From the NCBI RefSeq assembly GCF_029207565.1, contig NZ_JANCMW010000010.1:124001-188000 (forward strand): a stretch of DNA of 64,000 nucleotides. The letters run 5' to 3'. Source of the DNA: Marinobacter iranensis. Lineage in GTDB: Bacteria > Pseudomonadota > Gammaproteobacteria > Pseudomonadales > Oleiphilaceae. This document shows, one piece after another, positions 37,180-45,429 of this stretch; the first letter of the stretch is position 1, and every line of letters begins with the position of its first letter. The translations under genes were made by a program, and so were the position numbers. Below the pieces are notes generated by a model that saw only the letters and a program-made list of their open reading frames with translations, was not told where the DNA came from and ran no database searches.

Positions 37180-37196
37180 GTTTCGCTTTGCAGAAT
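37180..37196. promoter_or_regulatory. Putative IclR-type operator between ghrA and iclR
   Basis: GTTTCGCTTTGCAGAAT keeps both half-sites in good form. It lies 45 nt from ghrA and 225 nt from the divergent iclR gene, so it may control ghrA and autoregulate iclR. Confidence 0.6.
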
Positions 37197-37420
37197 AATA
37201 TACCGAAAAATATCCGTAAACCCCGGGTGCCGTGGCTTACTGGTGGAAGAAAACTGAAACATAAAGGAAGAGTGTTTCATATTTGGCACGACTTTTGATA
37301 ATGGTTTCTGGTACTTGCTATCTGCAGCGATTAAAATACCTCAACTTTTCTTCTATCTGACTACTATCCGGATATCCCCGGCACACCCGATCAGGCGCAG
37401 CTGTTGGAGGACGCCAGTTT

Positions 37421-38248
37421 ATGACAAAAGCAGAAACCACTAAACCGGAGCTGATGGTCGCTTCCGGAGATGGTGAACCGGTGAAGCCGGAAAAGGATCG
37501 CAAGTTCGTAGAGGCGCTCTCCCGTGGCCTGGATGTTCTCCGGGCGTTCAGCCAGGGCTCGGTCATCCTGGGTAACCAGGATATATCCCGGCTGACCGGC
37601 TTGCCAAAGCCGACGGTGTCCCGCATGACCTACACCCTGACCAAACTGGGCTACCTCAGCTACAACGCCCAGTTGGAAAAGTACCAGCTCAGCTCCGGTG
37701 TTCTGGCTCTGGGTTATGCCTACGTATCCAATCTCAAGGTGCGCCAGCTGGCCAAGCCCTACATGGACGAGTTTGCCCGCCAGACCAACATGTCCGTGGG
37801 TTTGACCTGCCGTGACCGCCTGCACATGATCTATGTGGAGAACCGCCTGCCGCCGGAAGCCTCTCTCCTGCGCATGGACATTGGCCTGAAGCTGCCGATG
37901 TCCACGACCTCCGCGGGGCGCGCCTACTACTGCGCCATCAGCGACAAGGGCCGCAAGCTGATTGACGATGCCATGGAGGCAAAATACGGCCCTGAAGTCT
38001 GGCCGGAGAAAAAAGAAGGGCTCGATCGCGCGATGGAGGACTTCAAGAAGCATGGCTTCTGTCTGTCCCTGGGCGAATGGGACCGCAACATAAACTCTGC
38101 CGGTGTGCCCATCCATCTACAGGATGGCACGATTATGGTGCTGACGTCTGCGGCACCTTCCTATTTGATTTCCGGCGAAAAGCTGCGTGAGTCCATCGCT
38201 CACCAGTTGGCAATGCTGGCCAGTGATATTGAATCGCTCGGTGTTTGA
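37421..38248 (+). CDS. IclR-family transcriptional regulator
   Basis: A 275-residue DNA-binding regulator. The winged helix-turn-helix is at about residues 28-85 (ALSRGLDVLRAF, then LTGLPKPTVSRMTYTL as recognition helix). The C-terminal effector domain contains MDEFARQTNMSVGLT and LGEWDRNINSAGVPI, as in PcaU/PobR/DcaR-type IclR proteins that sense aromatic or dicarboxylic acids or their CoA esters. It is the only IclR gene in the island and is the natural candidate to bind the recurrent 17-bp palindrome. A terminator and a family-1 repeat follow. Confidence 0.93.
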   Translation: MTKAETTKPELMVASGDGEPVKPEKDRKFVEALSRGLDVLRAFSQGSVILGNQDISRLTGLPKPTVSRMTYTLTKLGYLSYNAQLEKYQLSSGVLALGYAYVSNLKVRQLAKPYMDEFARQTNMSVGLTCRDRLHMIYVENRLPPEASLLRMDIGLKLPMSTTSAGRAYYCAISDKGRKLIDDAMEAKYGPEVWPEKKEGLDRAMEDFKKHGFCLSLGEWDRNINSAGVPIHLQDGTIMVLTSAAPSYLISGEKLRESIAHQLAMLASDIESLGV

Positions 38249-38263
38249 TCCGACACTGGTGAA

Positions 38264-38372
38264 GGAGCCGGCGGGGAGGGCGTTCCGAAACACGCTGTAA
38301 ATACGTCCCTGTACGCTCGGCTCCGCCATCCATGGCTCCGCACGGTTTCGGAACGCCCTCCCCGCCGGCTCC
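38264..38372. repeat. Variable-arm inverted repeat, family 1, copy 3
   Basis: Perfect 28-bp arms (GGAGCCGGCGGGGAGG.. and complement) enclose the core ACGCTGTAAATACGTCCC, then TGTACGCTCG. The inner segment has the CATCCATG centre flanked by a direct GGCTCCGC repeat instead of the inner palindrome of copies 1 and 2. It lies just after iclR. Confidence 0.85.
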
Positions 38373-38387
38373 CCCGGCCCTAGAGTA

Positions 38388-38418
38388 AAAACCCCAGAAT
38401 TCGTTCTGGGGTTTTTTT
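38388..38418 (+). terminator. Terminator after iclR
   Basis: AAACCCCAGAA-TTCG-TTCTGGGGTTT followed by a T-run is a textbook intrinsic terminator with a stable TTCG tetraloop. Confidence 0.92.
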
Positions 38419-38478
38419 ATGGCTGCATTTTGATTCATGGTTGAAACTTACCGAGAATTTGTATTAAATCGTTCCTAT

Positions 38479-38495
38479 GTTTCGCTTGTTAAAAC
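38479..38495. promoter_or_regulatory. Putative IclR-type operator upstream of the fadB-like gene (weak)
   Basis: GTTTCGCTTGTTAAAAC keeps the left half-site but has a degenerate right half. It lies 29 nt before the start codon, so it would overlap the promoter or leader and could act as a roadblock. Confidence 0.4.
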
Positions 38496-38523
38496 TACAT
38501 TCCATATAAGGCAAGGAGAGATT

Positions 38524-40617
38524 ATGTCTGAGGTCGTAACTTACAACCGGGAAGGCTCCATCGGCGTGATCACCGTGAACTACCCACCGGTGAACGCCCT
38601 CAGCCACGGGGTTCGTTCCGGCCTGGTGGCCGCGCTGGAACAGGGCCGGAAAGACGCTGACGCCAAGGTACTGTTGCTGGTGTGCGAAGGCCGCACCTTT
38701 ATTGCCGGCGCCGATATCCGCGAATTCGGCAAGCCCATGCAGGAACCGGGGCTGCCTTCCGTCGTAGGTCAGTATGAAAACAGTGACAAACCGATTGTGG
38801 CCGCCATTCACGGCACTGCCCTCGGTGGTGGACTCGAAACCGCTCTTGGTTGTCATTACCGCGTCGCGCTGAGCAGTGCCAAGGTTGGCCTGCCGGAAGT
38901 GAAGCTTGGCCTGTTGCCTGGTGCCGGTGGCACACAGCGCCTGCCGCGCTTGGCCGGTGCTCAAAAGGCGCTGGAAATGATCACCTCCGGCGAGTTTGTT
39001 GGCGCCAAAGACGCGCTTGAACTGGGTATTGTTGATGCGGTTGAAGACGGTAGTGATATCAAAGCCGTTGGCCTGGCGTACGCCCGGAAAATTGCCGACG
39101 AAGGCAAACCGACCCGTCGTGTTCGCGACCTGACCGACAAGATCGAAGCTGACAAGGGCAGTGACGTATTCGAACAGTTCCGCGCCGGGTTGCAGAAGAA
39201 AGCTCGTGGCCTGTTCTCGCCATTCAAGTGCGTGGATGCAGTGGAAGCGGCCTTCAACCTGCCGTTTGAGGAAGGCGTGAAGCGTGAGCGTGAACTGTTT
39301 ATGGAGTGCATGGAATCCCCGCAGCGCGCCGGGCTGGTTCATGCCTTCTTTGCGGAGCGGGAAGTGTCCAAAGTGAAAGGCCTGCCCAAGGACACGCCGG
39401 TTCGTGACATCCGTAAAGTGGGTGTCATCGGCGCTGGCACCATGGGCGGCGGCATTGCCATGAACTTTGCCAACGCCGGCATTCCGGTGACAATTGCCGA
39501 GGTAAAACAGGAGGCGTTGGACAAGGGCCTGGCGGTGATTCGCAGAAACTACGAGAACACCGCGAAGAAAGGCCGCATCACCCAGTCTCAGGTTGAAGAA
39601 CGCATGAGCCTGATCAGCGGCACCCTGACCTATGATGATTTCAGCGATGTGGATCTGGTTATCGAGGCGGTTTTCGAAAGCATGGACCTGAAGAAGAAAA
39701 TCTTCGGTCAGCTGGACGAAGCCTGTAAGCCGGGTGCGATTCTGGCGTCCAACACCTCTACTCTGAGCATCGATGACATTGCGGCCGCCACCAAACGTCC
39801 GCAGGACGTTATTGGCCTGCATTTCTTCAGCCCTGCCAATGTGATGAAGCTGCTGGAAATTGTGCGCGGCGAGAAGACCTCCGACGAGGTTAAGGCCACT
39901 GCCATGGCGCTGGCGAAGCAGATCCGCAAGGTGGGGGTCATGGTGGGCAACTGCTATGGCTTCGTGGGTAATCGCATGTTGCACAAGCGCGGCGCCGAGG
40001 CCATGGCGCTGGTCAATGAGGGTGCGAGCCCGCAGCAGGTGGACAAGGTGCTGACCGACCTGGGCTTTCCCATGGGGCAGTTTGCCATGTCGGATCTGGC
40101 GGGTATCGATATTGGCTACAGTATTCGTCAGGAGCGCCGCAAGGCCGGTGAGGATGTGCCGGCAAGCTGGATGGACAAGCTGGCGGAGCAGGGTCGCCTC
40201 GGGCAGAAGACCCAGGCGGGTGTGTACAAATACGAAGAGGGTAACCGCAAGCCGATCCCTGATCCGGAGGTGGACCGGGTTATCGCCGAGTTCCGTAAGG
40301 AGCAGGGCATTACGCCTCGTGACATCACTGACCAGGAGATTCTGGAGCGGTGCATGTACGTGATGATCAATGAGGGCGCGAAGATCCTGGAAGAGGGCAT
40401 TGCCGACCGCTCCCTTGATATCGACATTACCTGGATCTACGGCTATGGCTTCCCGGCCTATCGGGGTGGGCCGATGTTCTGGGCGGATCAGATTGGCCTG
40501 GACATTATTCTTGGCACTGTTGAGCAGTTCTACGATGACCTTGGGGGCGAGCAGTGGAAGCCGGCGGGGCTGTTGCAGGAACTGGTCAGTGAGGGGCGTA
40601 AGTTTGGGGATCTTTGA
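38524..40617 (+). CDS. Bifunctional enoyl-CoA hydratase/3-hydroxyacyl-CoA dehydrogenase
   Basis: A 697-residue multifunctional beta-oxidation enzyme of the peroxisomal EHADH/PimF layout. The crotonase domain (about 1-190) has [22 protein letters not shown] and the two catalytic glutamates (the second in [14 protein letters not shown]). The NAD domain begins at [13 protein letters not shown] (about 299), and [14 protein letters not shown] holds the catalytic His. The C-terminal 3-hydroxyacyl domain is duplicated. ATG 38524 follows AAGGAGAG; the upstream frame from 38437 is discarded. It hydrates and oxidises enoyl-CoAs from the dehydrogenases upstream. The thiolase follows after repeats. Confidence 0.95.
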   Translation: MSEVVTYNREGSIGVITVNYPPVNALSHGVRSGLVAALEQGRKDADAKVLLLVCEGRTFIAGADIREFGKPMQEPGLPSVVGQYENSDKPIVAAIHGTALGGGLETALGCHYRVALSSAKVGLPEVKLGLLPGAGGTQRLPRLAGAQKALEMITSGEFVGAKDALELGIVDAVEDGSDIKAVGLAYARKIADEGKPTRRVRDLTDKIEADKGSDVFEQFRAGLQKKARGLFSPFKCVDAVEAAFNLPFEEGVKRERELFMECMESPQRAGLVHAFFAEREVSKVKGLPKDTPVRDIRKVGVIGAGTMGGGIAMNFANAGIPVTIAEVKQEALDKGLAVIRRNYENTAKKGRITQSQVEERMSLISGTLTYDDFSDVDLVIEAVFESMDLKKKIFGQLDEACKPGAILASNTSTLSIDDIAAATKRPQDVIGLHFFSPANVMKLLEIVRGEKTSDEVKATAMALAKQIRKVGVMVGNCYGFVGNRMLHKRGAEAMALVNEGASPQQVDKVLTDLGFPMGQFAMSDLAGIDIGYSIRQERRKAGEDVPASWMDKLAEQGRLGQKTQAGVYKYEEGNRKPIPDPEVDRVIAEFRKEQGITPRDITDQEILERCMYVMINEGAKILEEGIADRSLDIDITWIYGYGFPAYRGGPMFWADQIGLDIILGTVEQFYDDLGGEQWKPAGLLQELVSEGRKFGDL

Positions 40618-40644
40618 AGGTTAGCCTGCTGGCTTTGGGTGGCT

Positions 40645-40738
40645 GGTCAGGGGGTGGGGTGCCTTTTCTTCTGGGAAAAATAACTCGCTGCGCTCAGACA
40701 TCTTTTTCCCGGCAGAAAAGGCACCCCACCCCCTGACC
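40645..40738. repeat. Inverted repeat family 2, copy b
   Basis: Arms of 36 nt (two mismatches) around a loop with AACTCGCTGCGCTCAGACA. The outer arm GGTCAGGGGG differs from copy a but is matched by CCCCCTGACC on the other side. It lies between the fadB-like gene and the thiolase. Confidence 0.9.
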
Positions 40739-40770
40739 GACCTTACTTCGGAGTTTTGACCTCTCGCTCT

Positions 40771-40859
40771 TGTAGGTCGGATTAGCGAAGCGTAATCCGA
40801 CAATGCCGTCGAAACCCTCAACTCTGTGTCGGATTACGGCTTCGCCTAATCCGACCTAC
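40771..40859. repeat. REP-like pair (GTAGGTCGGATTAGCG type), copy 1
   Basis: Two inverted units, each itself a hairpin (GTCGGATTA..GC..TAATCCGAC), lie 24 nt apart just before the thiolase ribosome site. This is the widespread gammaproteobacterial REP sequence that includes TGTAGGTCGGATTAGC. The pair could act as an attenuator, stabilise mRNA or bind gyrase. Confidence 0.9.
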
Positions 40860-40879
40860 TGTTTACGAAGGAAATTGTT

Positions 40880-42064
40880 ATGTCTGATGCCGTTATTGTT
40901 TCCACCGCCCGTACCGGCCTTGGTAAATCCTACCGTGGTGCGTTGAACAACACTCACAGCGTGGACCTGGCCGGCCACGTTATCCAGCATGCGGTGCAGC
41001 GGGCGGGTATTGATCCGTCCATCGTGGAAGACGTCATTCTCGGCGCCACCTTCCACGAAGGCGCCCAGGGCAAGAACATGGCGCGCCTGGCGGCCATCCG
41101 CGCCGGGCTGCCGGTGACTACCGCGGGTGTTTCCATCAACCGTTTCTGCAGTTCCGGTTTGCAGGCTATTGCCATGGCGTCCCAGCGTGTGGTTTCGGAG
41201 AAGGTGCCGGCCATGGTGGCTGGCGGTGTGGAGTCCATTTCGCTGGTTCAGAACGACAAGCTCAACAGCTTCCACGCCACTAACGATTGGCTGATGAAGA
41301 ACAAGCCCGAGTTGTACCTGTCGATGATTGAAACCGCCGACATTGTGGCCCAGCGCTATGGGGTCAGCCGTGAGTCCCAGGACGAGTACGCGCTGCTCTC
41401 CCAGCAGCGCACCGCCGCCGCGCAGGAGACCGGTAAGTTCGACGACGAAATTGTACCTTACGACGCCACCATGCTGGTGAAGGACAAGGAAACGGGGGAG
41501 GTCAGTCAGAAAGATGTCACCCTGACCAGGGATGAGTGCAACCGCCCGAATACCACCCTCGAAGGCCTTCAGGGCCTGGACCCGGTGCGTGGTGAGGGCC
41601 AGTTTGTGACAGCGGGTAATGCGTCCCAACTGTCTGACGGTGCGTCCGTGTGCACGGTGATGAACTCCACCTACGCCGAAAAGAACAACATTGAGCCAAT
41701 GGGCATCTTCCGTGGCTTTGCGGTTGCCGGCTGCGAACCGGACGAAATGGGTATCGGCCCGGTCTTCGCCATTCCACGGCTGTTGGAACGCACCGGTCTG
41801 AAAATGGATGACATTGACCTGTGGGAACTGAACGAAGCCTTCGCGTCACAAGTGGTCTACTGCCGCGATCGCCTGGGTATCCCCATGGAAAAATTGAATG
41901 TGAACGGCGGTTCTATCTCCGTGGGGCATCCATACGGTGTTACTGGTTCCCGTTTGACAGGGCATGCCTTGATTGAAGGCAAGCGCCGGGGTGCCAAGTA
42001 CGTTGTCGTCACCATGTGCATCGGTGGTGGCCAGGGGGCCGCTGGCCTGTTTGAAGTGGTTTAA
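40880..42064 (+). CDS. Acetyl-CoA C-acyltransferase (thiolase)
   Basis: A 394-residue thiolase that cleaves 3-ketoacyl-CoA to acetyl-CoA and a shortened acyl-CoA. The acylated cysteine is in [16 protein letters not shown] (Cys90). [11 protein letters not shown] carries the catalytic His and [11 protein letters not shown] the second Cys. It completes the beta-oxidation cycle with the upstream bifunctional enzyme, although REP and family-2 repeats separate the genes, so separate control is possible. ATG 40880 follows AAGGAA. Confidence 0.95.
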   Translation: MSDAVIVSTARTGLGKSYRGALNNTHSVDLAGHVIQHAVQRAGIDPSIVEDVILGATFHEGAQGKNMARLAAIRAGLPVTTAGVSINRFCSSGLQAIAMASQRVVSEKVPAMVAGGVESISLVQNDKLNSFHATNDWLMKNKPELYLSMIETADIVAQRYGVSRESQDEYALLSQQRTAAAQETGKFDDEIVPYDATMLVKDKETGEVSQKDVTLTRDECNRPNTTLEGLQGLDPVRGEGQFVTAGNASQLSDGASVCTVMNSTYAEKNNIEPMGIFRGFAVAGCEPDEMGIGPVFAIPRLLERTGLKMDDIDLWELNEAFASQVVYCRDRLGIPMEKLNVNGGSISVGHPYGVTGSRLTGHALIEGKRRGAKYVVVTMCIGGGQGAAGLFEVV

Positions 42065-42099
42065 CTTGTTGGCCTGCTTGTTTTGGGGCTGGGCCCGAG

Positions 42100-42179
42100 G
42101 CGGGGTGTCTTTTCTTCTGGGAAAAATAACTCGCTTCGCTCAGACATCTTTTTCCCGGCAGACAAGGTACCCCCACCGC
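42100..42179. repeat. Inverted repeat family 2, copy c (degenerate)
   Basis: Shorter, imperfect arms (GCGGGGTGTCTTTTC.. against ..GGTACCCCCACCGC) around the loop AACTCGCTTCGCTCAGACA, with a G-to-T change in the loop. It lies between the thiolase and the long ACAD gene. No REP pair accompanies it. Confidence 0.8.
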
Positions 42180-42239
42180 AGGACCAGACTCCAGACCGGC
42201 AGGCTACCCGTGTTCATTCATGCCAAGGGCAACGAGGCC

Positions 42240-44042
42240 ATGCAACAAAAGATCATCAACACCCAGGACCTGGCGTTCCAGCTGTTCGAGCTCCACGACG
42301 TCGAACAGACCCTGGGCTATGAACGCTACGCCGAACACAACCGTGAAACCCTGCAGGCAGCATTGGACCTGTCGCTGAAAGTGGCCGCGGAAGAGTTCGC
42401 CCCCCACGCCCGCCTGGTGGACGAAGAAGAACCCACCTTCGAGAACGGTCGCGTGAACATGCGGCCGGAGGTCAAAAAAGCCCTGGACGTTCTGCGGGAT
42501 ACCGGCCTGATGGCCGCAGGTCAGGACTACGAGCGCGGCGGCATGCAGCTTCCCGCTGCCGTGGCCCAGATGTGCGTGGGGATGCTCAAGGGCGCTAATG
42601 TGGGCACTCAGGGTTACGCCGGCCTGACCATCGCGGCAGCGAATCTGATCATGACCCAGGGCATTGAACACCAACAGAAGAAATACGCCGAGCCGATGAT
42701 GGCCGGCCGCTTCTTCGGCACCATGTGTCTGACGGAGCCCCACTCCGGTTCGTCCCTCGGCGACCTGTGCACCCGTGCCGAACCGCAGGACGATGGCAGC
42801 TATCGCCTGTTTGGCAACAAGATTTTTATTTCCGCCGGCGACCATGAGTTGAGCGACAACATCATCCACATGGTGCTTGCCCGCTTACCGGACGCCCCCG
42901 CCGGGGTGAAAGGTATATCGCTGTTTATCGTGCCCAAGATCCTGGTGAATGACGACGGCAGCCTTGGTGAGCGGAACGACGTCGCGCTGGCAGGCCTGAT
43001 TCACAAGATGGGGTATCGGGGCACCACTTCCACCATGCTCAACTTTGGTGAGAAAGACGGAGCGGTGGGTTACCTGGTGGGCGAGCCCAATAACGGCCTG
43101 GCGGCGATGTTTCACATGATGAATGAAGCTCGCATCGGTGTCGGGCTGGGGGCGGTCATGCTGGGATACACCGGTTATCTGCATGCGCTGGACTACGCCC
43201 GCGACCGCAAACAGGGCCGTCCCGTTGGCGAGAAAGACCCGAACTCTCCCCAGGTCCCGCTGATCCGTCACACCGACATCCGCCGCATGTTGCTGATCCA
43301 GAAAGCCTACGTGGAAGGGGGCCTGGCCCTGTGCCTGCAGGGCGCTATGCTGGTGGATGAGAAAAAGCACGCAGAAACTGAAGACCAGCGCCAACTCGCC
43401 GCCGGCCTGCTCGACCTGCTGACCCCGGTCATCAAATCCTGGCCGTCCCAGTTCTGCCTGGAAGCCAACAGCCTGGCGATCCAGGTACACGGCGGCTATG
43501 GCTACACCCGCGAGTATCCCGTTGAGCAGTTCTACCGCGACAACCGCCTGAACCCGATCCACGAAGGTACCCACGGCATCCAGGGCATCGACCTGCTGGG
43601 CCGCAAAATCTCCATGGCCGGCGGTAGGTTCTACCAGGAACTGATGGACCGCATCGAAACCACCATCGGCGAGGCCCGTGATATCGAACGGCTGGCACCA
43701 TGCGCGGACCGTCTGGGCCGGGCCGTGAAATCCATGGCCGCAGCGACAGACGCCATCAACGCCGAAAAAGCCAGCGGCAACCTGGAAAAAGCCCTGGCCA
43801 ACGCCTCGCTCTACCTCGAAGCCTTTGGCCACACCGTTGTTGGCTGGCTCTGGCTGCGACAGGCCATCAAGGCCATGGCCGGACTGCAAGGAAACAGTGA
43901 GCAGCCGGCGGAATTTTACGAGGGCAAGGTGAAGGCCTGTGAGTATTTTGCCAGGTACGAGTTGCCAAAAGTGGTCAGCCTGGCTGAGTTGGTGGGTGCT
44001 GTGGATACCACGGTGTTGGGGATGCAGGATGGGGAGTTCTAG
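42240..44042 (+). CDS. Acyl-CoA dehydrogenase, long form (DmdC/FadE-like)
   Basis: A 600-residue FAD flavoprotein of the long ACAD family with a C-terminal extension. TEPHSGSSLGDLCTRA binds the substrate, and YTREYPVEQFYRDNRL with NPIHEGTHGIQGIDLLGRK carries the catalytic Glu in HEGT. The extra C-terminal helical domain (about 470-600) is typical of DmdC (methylmercaptopropionyl-CoA dehydrogenase) and related enzymes for medium-chain acyl-CoA. ATG 42240 is chosen; the longer upstream frame from 41973 overlaps the thiolase gene and a repeat. It is the fourth or fifth dehydrogenase of the island, so its substrate probably differs from the others. Confidence 0.92.
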   Translation: MQQKIINTQDLAFQLFELHDVEQTLGYERYAEHNRETLQAALDLSLKVAAEEFAPHARLVDEEEPTFENGRVNMRPEVKKALDVLRDTGLMAAGQDYERGGMQLPAAVAQMCVGMLKGANVGTQGYAGLTIAAANLIMTQGIEHQQKKYAEPMMAGRFFGTMCLTEPHSGSSLGDLCTRAEPQDDGSYRLFGNKIFISAGDHELSDNIIHMVLARLPDAPAGVKGISLFIVPKILVNDDGSLGERNDVALAGLIHKMGYRGTTSTMLNFGEKDGAVGYLVGEPNNGLAAMFHMMNEARIGVGLGAVMLGYTGYLHALDYARDRKQGRPVGEKDPNSPQVPLIRHTDIRRMLLIQKAYVEGGLALCLQGAMLVDEKKHAETEDQRQLAAGLLDLLTPVIKSWPSQFCLEANSLAIQVHGGYGYTREYPVEQFYRDNRLNPIHEGTHGIQGIDLLGRKISMAGGRFYQELMDRIETTIGEARDIERLAPCADRLGRAVKSMAAATDAINAEKASGNLEKALANASLYLEAFGHTVVGWLWLRQAIKAMAGLQGNSEQPAEFYEGKVKACEYFARYELPKVVSLAELVGAVDTTVLGMQDGEF

Positions 44043-44054
44043 TGGGACCTTGTT

Positions 44055-44149
44055 TGTCGGATTACGCCTTCGGCTAATCCGACCTACGCTGACCTATGAT
44101 TGCACGGTTTGCCCATGTAGGTCGGATTAGGCGCAGCCGTAATCCGACA
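44055..44149. repeat. REP-like pair, copy 2
   Basis: Two inverted REP units, TGTCGGATTACGCC.. and ..GTAATCCGACA, lie 29 nt apart and begin 12 nt after the ACAD stop. It is the same family as at 40771 and 46861, and a family-2 repeat follows 20 nt later. Confidence 0.9.
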
Positions 44150-44168
44150 AAGCCAACTTTGTCAGACC

Positions 44169-44262
44169 GGTCGTGGGGTGGGGTACCTTTTCTGGCGGGA
44201 AAAAGATGTCTGAGCGCAGCGAGTTATTTTTCCCATAAGAAAAGGTACCCCACCCCGCGGCC
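44169..44262. repeat. Inverted repeat family 2, copy d (inverted orientation)
   Basis: Long arms GGTCGTGGGGTGGGGTACC.. with matching complement around the loop GATGTCTGAGCGCAGCGAGT. The orientation is opposite to copies a-c. It lies just before the alcohol dehydrogenase gene. Confidence 0.9.
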
Positions 44263-44307
44263 AGCCCCCAAACAAGAAAGCTACGTAAAACCGAGGAATC
44301 AAACACA

Positions 44308-45414
44308 ATGGACAGAAAAGCAAAGGCCGTCGTCTGCCGCGAATGGGGCCAGCCCGTTCAGGTAGAAACCATCACCGTGGAAGGCCCCAAATGGGACGAA
44401 ATCACCATCAAGATCGGTGCCTGCGGCGTCTGCCACAGCGACCAGTCCGCAACCACCGGCAAAATCCCATACCCCGCGCCACTGGTCCTCGGCCACGAAG
44501 CTGCCGGCGTTGTCATTGAAGTGGGCGAGGGTGTCACCGCCTTCCAGGAAGGCGACCACGTCGTCAGTTCCTTCATCTCCATGTGCGGCAAATGCCGCCA
44601 GTGCGTACGCGGCCGCCCGGTACTCTGTGAAAACGCCCGTAAGGCCATGTTTACCCTGCCCGATGGCAGCGTTCGCACCAAAGGTGCGGATGGCGAAGAC
44701 CTTAACGTCTTCGGTGCCTGCGGCGTGATGGCCGAATACGCCACCCTGCACGTGGACAACTGCGTCAAAGTGGACGAGTCCGTGCCCATGCAGAATGCTG
44801 CCCTGGTGGGCTGTGCCGTAATGACCGGTGTTGGCGCCGTATTCAACACCGCGAAGGTCGAACCCGGCTCCCGTACAGCCGTTTTCGGCATTGGCGGCGT
44901 GGGCCTGAACGCCATTCAGGGCTGCGTCACCGCCGGCGCGGAAATGATCGTGGCGGTGGACAACAACGACAAGAAGCTGGAAATGGCCAGGGAATTCGGT
45001 GCCACTCACACCGTTAACATCAACGAAGTGGAAGACGCCGCCAAGGCCGTAAAGAAGCTCACCGGCGGCGTGGACTACGCCTTCGAATGCGTCGGCGCCG
45101 GCCCGGTGGTGGAGCAGGCCTACAAGTGCCTGGGCCGTGGCGGTACCGCCGTAGTGGTGGGTGTTTCCGATCCCAGGGACAAAACGTCGATCACCACCCT
45201 GACGCTACCTGCGGACGAGAAAACCCTCAAGGGCAGCTGGTTGGGCTCCGCCCGGCCACAATACGACTTCCCCCGGATTCTGGGGCTTTACAAGGCCGGC
45301 AAACTCAAACTCGACGAACTGGTCACCCGCACCTACCCCATTGATGACGCACTCCAGGCATTCGATGATATGTTGGCTGGCAAGAACGCCCGTGGCGTGA
45401 TTGTGTTCGACTGA
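44308..45414 (+). CDS. Zinc-dependent alcohol dehydrogenase (MDR family)
   Basis: A 368-residue NAD-dependent alcohol dehydrogenase. The catalytic zinc ligands are Cys42 (GVCHSD) and His63-Glu64 (GHEAAG). The structural zinc site has four cysteines at 93, 96, 99 and 107 (CGKCRQC..C). The cofactor loop is GIGGVGLNAIQG, and VDNNDKK indicates NAD. It is related to class III-like and long-chain alcohol enzymes. It oxidises a primary alcohol to an aldehyde for the adjacent aldehyde dehydrogenase (16 nt downstream), giving an acid for the CoA ligases. The substrate is unknown. Confidence 0.94.
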   Translation: MDRKAKAVVCREWGQPVQVETITVEGPKWDEITIKIGACGVCHSDQSATTGKIPYPAPLVLGHEAAGVVIEVGEGVTAFQEGDHVVSSFISMCGKCRQCVRGRPVLCENARKAMFTLPDGSVRTKGADGEDLNVFGACGVMAEYATLHVDNCVKVDESVPMQNAALVGCAVMTGVGAVFNTAKVEPGSRTAVFGIGGVGLNAIQGCVTAGAEMIVAVDNNDKKLEMAREFGATHTVNINEVEDAAKAVKKLTGGVDYAFECVGAGPVVEQAYKCLGRGGTAVVVGVSDPRDKTSITTLTLPADEKTLKGSWLGSARPQYDFPRILGLYKAGKLKLDELVTRTYPIDDALQAFDDMLAGKNARGVIVFD

Positions 45415-45429
45415 TTCAGGAGCAGAACC

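Noticed and set aside
38464..39984. Minus-strand frame of 506 codons
   Set aside because: Antisense to the fadB-like gene; His/Gln-rich shadow typical of GC-biased codons.
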